Positions 59,112-64,000 of a DNA stretch of 64,000 bases are shown here, one piece after another. The notes below the pieces were generated by a model that searched no databases, was not told the origin of the DNA, and saw only the letters and a list, made by a program, of their open reading frames with translations. A program made the translations under genes and the position numbers. Numbering within the stretch: the stretch's first letter is position 1; each line of letters opens with the position of its first letter. This DNA comes from CBDANO01 sp965197665 (GTDB taxonomy: Bacteria; Chloroflexota; Dehalococcoidia; Lucifugimonadales; UBA3495): contig CBDANO010000005.1 of the NCBI GenBank assembly GCA_965197665.1, forward strand, positions 682,001 to 746,000. Direction: 5' to 3'.

Positions 59112-59837
59112 ATGGATGTCGTAGTAATTGACTGTGATTGGGGAGATGCCCTTCTTGCCGACATTGAAGCGCTATTGAAGAACGTCGCTTGCCATTTCAC
59201 CGGATTCTTCAGAGAGCCTCCTGAAGGCAACATCGTGGTAGGAACTACTCCCCATCCGCACGACGACCCGATAACTCTCTTTCGTTCCTCCACAGAAGAC
59301 CCGTTCACAATCCTTCTTTCGGCGCGGGGCAGACACTGGAGCCAATTCGCATATCAGTTCTCCCATGAACTCTGCCACATCATGTCCGACTATGAGCGTC
59401 TGCGATATAGTCGCAACAATTGGTTTCACGAGGCATTATGCGAACTTGCTTCGATTTTCACCATCCGACGCATGGTCGAAACATGGCCCATGCGTCCACC
59501 GTATGCCAATTGGGCAGGCTATGCACAATTACTCTCTAGCTACGCCGAAGAATACCTTGATCGAGAAGAGCGGCGACTGCCGGCCGGTATTACCCTTTCC
59601 AAATGGCTTCCATCGGAAGAAGAGGGTCTACGCGGAAACTGTCGTCAGATGGACAAGAACGCGGTGGTCGCCTACTCCCTCTTACCGATGTTCGAGAGTG
59701 AGCCCGCCGCGTGGAACACCATCCGCAGACTGCCCCATTCCTCAGTAATGTTCCGAGAATACATGCTCGAATGGCACTCATGGGTCGAGCCTGCTGAAAA
59801 ACCGCTCGTGAAGCGTATACTGGACGCCTTCACTTAG
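59112..59837 (+). CDS. Putative gluzincin-type metallopeptidase, cytosolic
   Basis: A 241-residue protein with FSHELCHIMSDYE, an HExxH zinc motif, and a downstream NNWFHEALCELASIF, whose Glu is a likely third ligand. No signal peptide. The rest (WPMRPPYANWAGYAQLLSSY and WNTIRRLPHSS) is unrecognised. It follows an unknown truncated gene; together they may be the remains of a larger defence or mobile-element module. Confidence 0.6.
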   Translation: MDVVVIDCDWGDALLADIEALLKNVACHFTGFFREPPEGNIVVGTTPHPHDDPITLFRSSTEDPFTILLSARGRHWSQFAYQFSHELCHIMSDYERLRYSRNNWFHEALCELASIFTIRRMVETWPMRPPYANWAGYAQLLSSYAEEYLDREERRLPAGITLSKWLPSEEEGLRGNCRQMDKNAVVAYSLLPMFESEPAAWNTIRRLPHSSVMFREYMLEWHSWVEPAEKPLVKRILDAFT

Positions 59838-60402
59838 GCTAGGGAACGGGACTTCTACGAAATCTTCAGTCGAGTAGAGGTGTGGCCTTACCCCAAAGTT
59901 AGTAGCATTGGCTAGTAGAGTACAGCTGACGCTTCAGCATACTCCTTTAGCGACCTGCCTCTCAACGAGCTGTGTAGAAGGAAGGGGATCAAGCCTCATT
60001 CCTACTGTGGAACGAGGAGTTCATGAAATCAGTGCAGGATTACATATCTAGAACGAACCTCAGCGTGAAGGTCCTCGACTTGTCCGTTTGGTGGCCCCAA
60101 CCGTCACAATACAGGAATCGCTAGCCCTGTGTGCTTTGACAGGCTGCCGAGCCACATCTCGAAGACGGAGGTATCTACCGTAAACCGTGGTGAGGTCTCT
60201 TCCGCAATTCTCGGCCAGGCCGCGCAAACAGCAGCCTTGGCCCATATTATCGTCCCTGTGCGCCTGAGAAGACAAGACTAGCTGCGGCGGGTCGCCGGCG
60301 CTGGCCTCTTCTTTGTATAGATGCTTTCCCACTGGGCTTCGTTGACCTAGATGGGGAACCATAATTAGACTGGTAGGGGTAACAAACGGGTTGGAGTGAC
60401 GT
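59838..60402. other. 565-bp spacer with dispersed repeats
   Basis: No gene with coding character. 60,055-60,096 is a diverged copy of the 36-bp inverted repeat, and about 60,106-60,180 (minus strand) encodes TVDTSVFEMWLGSLSKHTGL, the coding repeat of 46,191. Both repeats lie side by side here as they do at 54.3 kb. Confidence 0.6.
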
Positions 60403-60654
60403 ATGCGTGAGATTCAAGCCACCAAAGCTAGGACGCGTTTGGCCGAGCTCCTCCATGCTGTGGAGCGCGGTGAAACTGTCACCACAACCCGGTACGGAAA
60501 GCCAATTGTGCATCTGGTTCCGGCCCCGCCGCAGGACCGCGCTAACCGCCAACAGGCGGTGGAGCGCTTCCGGCAGCGCCGCGCAGGCTGGGGGCGGGTG
60601 GTTTTCTCCACTGAAGACATAATTGCTGGTCGCCATGAAGGTCACCGCCTATGA
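60403..60654 (+). CDS. Phd/YefM-family antitoxin
   Basis: Type II antitoxin of 83 residues. The N-terminus MREIQATKARTRLAELLHAVERGETVTTTRYGKPIVHLVP is the DNA-binding Phd fold; the C-terminus (RAGWGRVVFSTEDIIAGRHEGH) binds the toxin. It overlaps the toxin start by four bases. GAGTGACG upstream gives a weak ribosome site. It may neutralise a toxin encoded elsewhere because the adjacent toxin is broken. Confidence 0.85.
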   Translation: MREIQATKARTRLAELLHAVERGETVTTTRYGKPIVHLVPAPPQDRANRQQAVERFRQRRAGWGRVVFSTEDIIAGRHEGHRL

Positions 60655-60848
60655 GCGGCTTGGTTGTCGATACACATGATAGTCTCGACATTCAGTCCGC
60701 AATTGACTTGGCAAGAGTCCATGGATTGTCCTTCTATGACGCCGTATACCTGGAACTGGCCAAGAGGAAAAACGCTAAACTCGCAACATTGGACGCAGCC
60801 CTGGGTCATGCTGCCCTCGTAGACGGGGTGCGGCTATTAGACGTCTAA
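60651..60848 (+). pseudogene. VapC-type PIN toxin with internal deletion
   Basis: The first ten residues (MSGLVVDTHD) match the PIN N-terminus with its first catalytic Asp; the sequence then jumps to the C-terminal half (IDLARVHGLSFYDAVYLELAKRKNAKLATLDAAL). About 65 central residues of the usual 130 are missing, in frame, so the RNase should be inactive. Confidence 0.8.
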
Positions 60849-60867
60849 GGATAATAGCGGAAACGTT

Positions 60868-61338
60868 ATGACCGGCGTTGAAAGCACTGCAGGCAGGCTC
60901 ATGATGGGCGCAGCTCTCGTGGCTGTTGGACTGTTGGCGGTGACCGCATGCGGCGGAGACAGCGGCCCTCAGCCCGCCACTGAGAGAATGGAGGGCGACG
61001 GCGGGGTTTCGGTAACGGAGTCTGCTTTATCGGAGGATGCCCGGGCCGGCATGGAGATTTTCGACACCAACTGCTCGGTGTGTCACGGCGCGGGCGCTGC
61101 CGGGACCGACCAGGGTCCGCCCTTGATCCACAAAATCTACGAACCCGGCCATCATTCGGACGTCAGCATTCGCAGCGCGGTGCGCGTGGGAGTGAAGCAG
61201 CACCACTGGTTCTTCGGCGACATGCCGCCCGTGGCGGCCGTCTCACCGGATGACGTGGAGAAGATCGTCTGCTACATCCGGCAGACGCAACGCGCGAATG
61301 GCATCTTCGAAGGTGATGACTTCAATACCGGGTGCTGA
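60868..61338 (+). CDS. Cytochrome c lipoprotein
   Basis: Exported 156-residue protein. Lipobox VTAC (Cys28), then an acidic spacer, and one c-type haem motif CSVCH (69-73). A methionine in GDMPPV is the likely second axial ligand. It resembles small class I cytochromes c. Being intact in a decayed region, it may be host-derived or of recent arrival. No cytochrome maturation genes are seen. Confidence 0.85.
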   Translation: MTGVESTAGRLMMGAALVAVGLLAVTACGGDSGPQPATERMEGDGGVSVTESALSEDARAGMEIFDTNCSVCHGAGAAGTDQGPPLIHKIYEPGHHSDVSIRSAVRVGVKQHHWFFGDMPPVAAVSPDDVEKIVCYIRQTQRANGIFEGDDFNTGC

Positions 61339-61508
61339 CCCGTGCTGGGCAGGCGCCAAGCTGGGCTTGGACCAATCGCCGGCGAATCCGGCGCCTCGGC
61401 ATCAGCAGTAGAGATTGCCAATCGTAGGCTGCGTCTTCAGATTCTGCAGGCATTCGAGCCTTGTCATCAGAATACTCGGCGTTTACAAGCGCGGCGCTTG
61501 GACGCAAG

Positions 61509-61578
61509 GGTTCCGTTTGCTTTTAGGGTATGGCCTATCTAGCGTTAGGCGTGTAAACCCCCAAAAGCAAACGGAACC
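61509..61578 (+). mobile_element. 70-bp MITE-like element, copy 1
   Basis: Perfect 16-base terminal inverted repeats (GGTTCCGTTTGCTTTT and AAAAGCAAACGGAACC) around a 38-base core. It sits exactly at the 5' break of the methyltransferase fragment. One base of seventy differs from copy 2. Confidence 0.8.
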
Positions 61579-62277
61579 GTCAACAACATCACCTGGGTCA
61601 AGCGTAATCCCACCCCGCATCAGTTCCCCCGCAGATTGACGATAAGCACTGAGCCCTTTTTTCACTTTGCAGTAGGGAGTGAATACTACTATAACCGCTA
61701 TAACCGCGCTGCGTTTCAACACAGAGAACCTGCCCCTCGGGGCAAACCTACAGCGAAGTTGGGCGGTCGCTACCGTGTTCTCATCGAGTCCTCGGAATTG
61801 AAAGATACGGAACGCAGGGCCGCTCATCAAGCCCTAGATGAGGTCATTGCCGAAGTTTGGGACGGTCGTATTCAGAGTTTCAGGATGAAGATTCGGGGCA
61901 TTCATGCTCCGGCCTATGAAGGTCAGGACGGGGGGCGCAAGATGCACCTGGAGCGGGACGGCTTCACTATCATCCGCATCAAGGGTGAACTAATGAAACG
62001 GGACTTGATTGAAAGTGCAGTTGAAAGTCTCCCTGGGAACGGCCACCCTGCCATATTCCCCGTCCGGGTGGTCAGAGAAATCGTTAGGCTACTATGCCCG
62101 TCGGACGGACAGGTTCTTGACCCATACCTGGGTAGCGGTTCCACGATGGTTGCTGCCGCTACTGAGGGTCGCAGTTGCATCGGCATTGATATAGGCGACC
62201 AATACTGCCGCTTCGCTAAAGAGAGGATAGAGACCCATCTGGCGGTGCTGGGCGGTTCACCCGCTCCTATGACCTAA
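61579..62277 (+). pseudogene. DNA methyltransferase, 5' part lost at the MITE
   Basis: C-terminal part of an N4/N6-type methyltransferase. The open frame begins at the MITE edge with VNNITWVKRNPTPHQFPRRLTISTEPFFHF, typical of the segment after the catalytic DPPY/SPPY motif, and continues to the AdoMet-binding motif DPYLGSGSTMVAA. The catalytic motif and everything before it are absent. A TTG at 61,636 opens a 213-residue ORF but the product would lack the active site. Confidence 0.75.
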
Positions 62278-62299
62278 CCTATCCCGGCAAGGTTCCGAA

Positions 62300-62310
62300 G
62301 GTTCCGTTTG
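62300..62310 (+). repeat. Partial MITE end
   Basis: GGTTCCGTTTG matches the first eleven bases of the MITE terminal repeat, immediately before the PAPS-reductase-like start. It may be a solo end left by excision or chance similarity. Confidence 0.4.
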
Positions 62311-62316
62311 ACTCCA

Positions 62317-62859
62317 ATGGACGGGGCGACTCACCACATATTGAGCTTTGGCGGCGGCGTGAATACCGTGGCCCTCATGGTCCTGTTGATCCGGGACGGG
62401 ATGCCGCTGGACGGCGTGGTCTTTGCCGACACCGGCGGGGAGACGCCGGCCACGTACCGGGCGGTCAAGGAAGCCTCGGAGTATCTCGCAGCCCATGAGG
62501 TTCCCTTTACCGTCGTGCGGGCCGGGCGACGGGACGGGGCCGACCTGTACGACACCGCTTGGCGTAGGAGAGTTATCCCGTCGGTCCAATGGCGCTGGTG
62601 CACCAGGGATTTCAAGGTGCGGCCCATCCATCGGTATTACGCCCGGCTTGGCGGCCACGTCAATCAGTACATCGGGATCGCTTTCGATGAGGCCCACCGC
62701 ATGAAGGACAGCCGGGATGATCACGTTACCAACCTGTACCTCCTGATCGACGCTAGGCTTTCCCGCGGCGACTGCATTGAGATTATCCAAGCGGCGGGAC
62801 TCCCGGTGCCGGAACGCAGCGGCTGCTTCTACTGCCCCTTCGGTTCCGTTTGCTTTTAG
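62317..62859 (+). pseudogene. PAPS-reductase-like ATP-pyrophosphatase, 3' end cut by MITE
   Basis: Adenine-nucleotide alpha-hydrolase fold. The N-terminal HILSFGGGVNTVALM is a PP-loop, followed by VFADTGGETPATY, WCTRDFKVRPI and the late GCFYCPF cysteine pair. Related genes lie beside phage and plasmid methyltransferases. The coding frame passes into MITE copy 2 and stops after CPFGSVCF, losing the C-terminal region. ATG 62,317 has no clear ribosome site. Confidence 0.75.
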
Positions 62860-62911
62860 CGTATGGCCTATCTAGCGTTAGGCGTGTAAACCCCCAAAAG
62901 CAAACGGAACC
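62842..62911 (+). mobile_element. 70-bp MITE-like element, copy 2
   Basis: Same 16-base terminal repeats and core as copy 1 with one base changed (TTTTAGC versus TTTTAGG). It supplies the stop codon of the truncated PAPS-reductase-like gene. The two copies are in direct orientation 1.33 kb apart. Confidence 0.8.
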
Positions 62912-62923
62912 CGACGGCGTACT

Positions 62924-63280
62924 TCAATTTCCCGTGGCCTCTGCTGGGAGATTCCCGCCCTTGGACGGTCCCGAGGCCTCTACGGGAATCTCGACAGGCT
63001 CAAGACGCAGCCTCAAGCCCAAGGCACGGGTGACTCTCAGCAGCGTTGTCAGGGTGGGGTTGCCGTCTTCAGACAGCGCCTCGTAGAGATTGCCCCGGTT
63101 TAGCCCGGTGTCACGAGCGAGGGCGCTCATGTTTTGTGCTCGAGCGACATGCTTCAGGGCAGCGCGAATCACGACCCCGTCCCCAAGGTCCTCATCCGTA
63201 GCCGCTCTGAGAAGTTCTTGAGCATCCTCCTCGGTCCTTATGTAGTCCGCTGCATCGAATTTTCGATACTCTTCAGACAT
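62924..63280 (-). CDS. HigA-like antitoxin (addiction-module antidote)
   Basis: Antitoxin of 118 residues with a helix-turn-helix (MSALARDTGLNRGNLYEALSEDGNPTLTTLLRVTRALG). The N-terminal KFDAADYIRTEEDAQELL fits the COG3636-type antidote family. Its ATG overlaps the toxin stop (TGATG), so toxin comes first as in HigBA. A short Pro-Ser-Gly tail is not typical of the family. Confidence 0.85.
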   Translation of the reverse strand: MSEEYRKFDAADYIRTEEDAQELLRAATDEDLGDGVVIRAALKHVARAQNMSALARDTGLNRGNLYEALSEDGNPTLTTLLRVTRALGLRLRLEPVEIPVEASGPSKGGNLPAEATGN

Positions 63281-63576
63281 CAGTCCCTCCATTCCATCGC
63301 CATTCTCTTGGCTCGCTCGATATCTCGCCGCTGGCTGTCCTTGTCGCCGCCACATAGCAAGACGATTAGCTCAGCACCTCTGGTGATGAAGTAGATCCGG
63401 TATCCAGGCCCATGCTGAATTCTCATCTCAGACACGCCACCGCCAACAGACCGCACGTCTCCGAAATGTCCATCCTCGGCTGCCAGCAATCTGGCGACGA
63501 TACGGCTCACCGCCTGCCGATCCCGCAACCTGCCCAGCCATCGGTCGAAAGTCGCGCTTCGTAGGATCGTGAACAT
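63280..63576 (-). CDS. HigB/RelE-like toxin (Gp49 type)
   Basis: mRNA interferase-like protein of 98 residues: FTILRSATFDRWLGRLRDRQAVSRIVARLLAAEDGHFGDVRSVGGGVSEMRI and the C-terminal IVLLCGGDKDSQRRDIERAKRMA. This matches the Gp49-like addiction toxin family. ATG 63,576 is preferred; an ATG at 63,603 is inside the operator. Both genes appear intact. Confidence 0.85.
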   Translation of the reverse strand: MFTILRSATFDRWLGRLRDRQAVSRIVARLLAAEDGHFGDVRSVGGGVSEMRIQHGPGYRIYFITRGAELIVLLCGGDKDSQRRDIERAKRMAMEWRD

Positions 63577-63584
63577 GACTGTAT

Positions 63585-63602
63585 TGTACGATATACCGTA
63601 CA
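63585..63602. promoter_or_regulatory. Palindromic operator of the HigBA-like pair
   Basis: TGTACG-ATATAC-CGTACA is a perfect six-base inverted repeat just before the toxin start. On the minus strand it contains a GTATAT -10-like hexamer, fitting autorepression by the antitoxin. Confidence 0.65.
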
Positions 63603-63812
63603 TTCTGTGAAGGGGACTTGGGACACGAGAGTTAGTTTAGAGCCGTAAAGGGAAGGCATGGTGACACCTTCCTGAAGTGCTACTGGTGCACCTACAGACT
63701 GCCCAGCTACAATTCAAAGATGGTTCTTGTATCTTGATTTGGCCTGTAACAATACTTCACGCTCGTGGAGCAAGGTGCGGCAGACCGACTGGTTCTTGGT
63801 CGAGAGAGACCG

Positions 63813-64000
63813 TTAGACAGCGAGGGTCGCCGCACCTCCCCCGAACAGCGCCCGAACAGTTGCCTGGGCTAACCTAGCCCGCATGTCAAGGGCGGTGAGA
63901 CGCTGCTGGCCGTCTAAGACGATATCGGTTCGGCCATCGCCACCCTCAAAGCCGTAGATCGCCTCACAGGAGAGTGCCTCAAAGTTTTCGTCCTTGCCCT
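63813..64000 (-). pseudogene. DUF262 (GmrSD-type) fragment, runs off the right edge
   Basis: The minus strand reads ENFEALSCEAIYGFEGGDGR, then TDIVLDGQQRLTALDMRARL. DGQQRLTAL is the ParB-like motif of DUF262 in GmrSD-type modification-dependent restriction proteins. The frame stops at 63,813, about 30 residues after the motif, whereas the family continues for over 200, so the gene is truncated. The N-terminal part lies outside the window. Confidence 0.65.

Overview
The window looks like chromosome of a Chloroflexota bacterium, most likely of the Dehalococcoidia/SAR202 type. This is an inference from gene content and style, not from a marker-gene search. The supporting signs are several F420/FMN-type LLM-class oxidoreductases (one a tandem pair), an AtuA-like/DUF4387 pair, a CitE-like lyase, a lone carboxyltransferase subunit, GC-rich coding, frequent GTG/TTG starts and short leaders behind a recurring TAGAAT-like -10 box. 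No rRNA gene, complete tRNA gene or CRISPR array was seen.

Positions 1 to about 41,250 are ordinary, densely packed core chromosome. In order: gltX (partial), lspA-rluD, an alpha/beta hydrolase, ltaE, a AAA+ ATPase behind a palindromic operator, AtuA-like/DUF4387/LLM/LLM, rarA, a third LLM oxidoreductase, a carboxyltransferase, folP-folK, groEL (no groES beside it), a dUTPase-like gene overlapping queG, an EVE-domain gene, xerD, uvrC, a repeat protein, a PIG-L deacetylase, a pterin dehydratase, argH-rpe, rpmB, folB with a PPOX-family gene, a CitE-like lyase, polA with an aspartic protease, fmdB-thiE-translin, an MBL hydrolase and comM. Overlapping stop/start codons (lspA/rluD, folB/PPOX, fmdB/thiE/translin, argH/rpe, dut/queG) point to translational coupling.

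The core ends abruptly inside comM, whose reading frame leaves the family sequence at about 41,237. From there to the right edge is an accessory island. Its first part (41.4-54.3 kb) lies between two perfect 36-bp inverted repeats. It carries duplicated 120-nt leaders in front of lipoprotein genes, a zinc-metallopeptidase lipoprotein, a leucine-rich-repeat fragment, an aspartic protease, a decayed two-component system, an 82-nt structured element present twice, a complete insertion sequence (49,906-51,618), and a lipoprotein with duplicated DUF4352-like domains and an HNH nuclease domain.

The second part (54.5-64 kb) resembles a defence island undergoing decay. It holds an intact 795-residue protein joining two TIR/deoxyribosyltransferase-like domains to a STAND-like P-loop ATPase, which is the best candidate for an undescribed system. 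Around it are an hsdR pseudogene, a Phd/VapC-type pair whose toxin has an internal deletion, a cytochrome c lipoprotein, a DNA methyltransferase fragment and a PAPS-reductase-like gene each broken at a copy of a 70-bp MITE, a HigBA-like toxin-antitoxin pair with a palindromic operator, and a DUF262 fragment running off the right edge.
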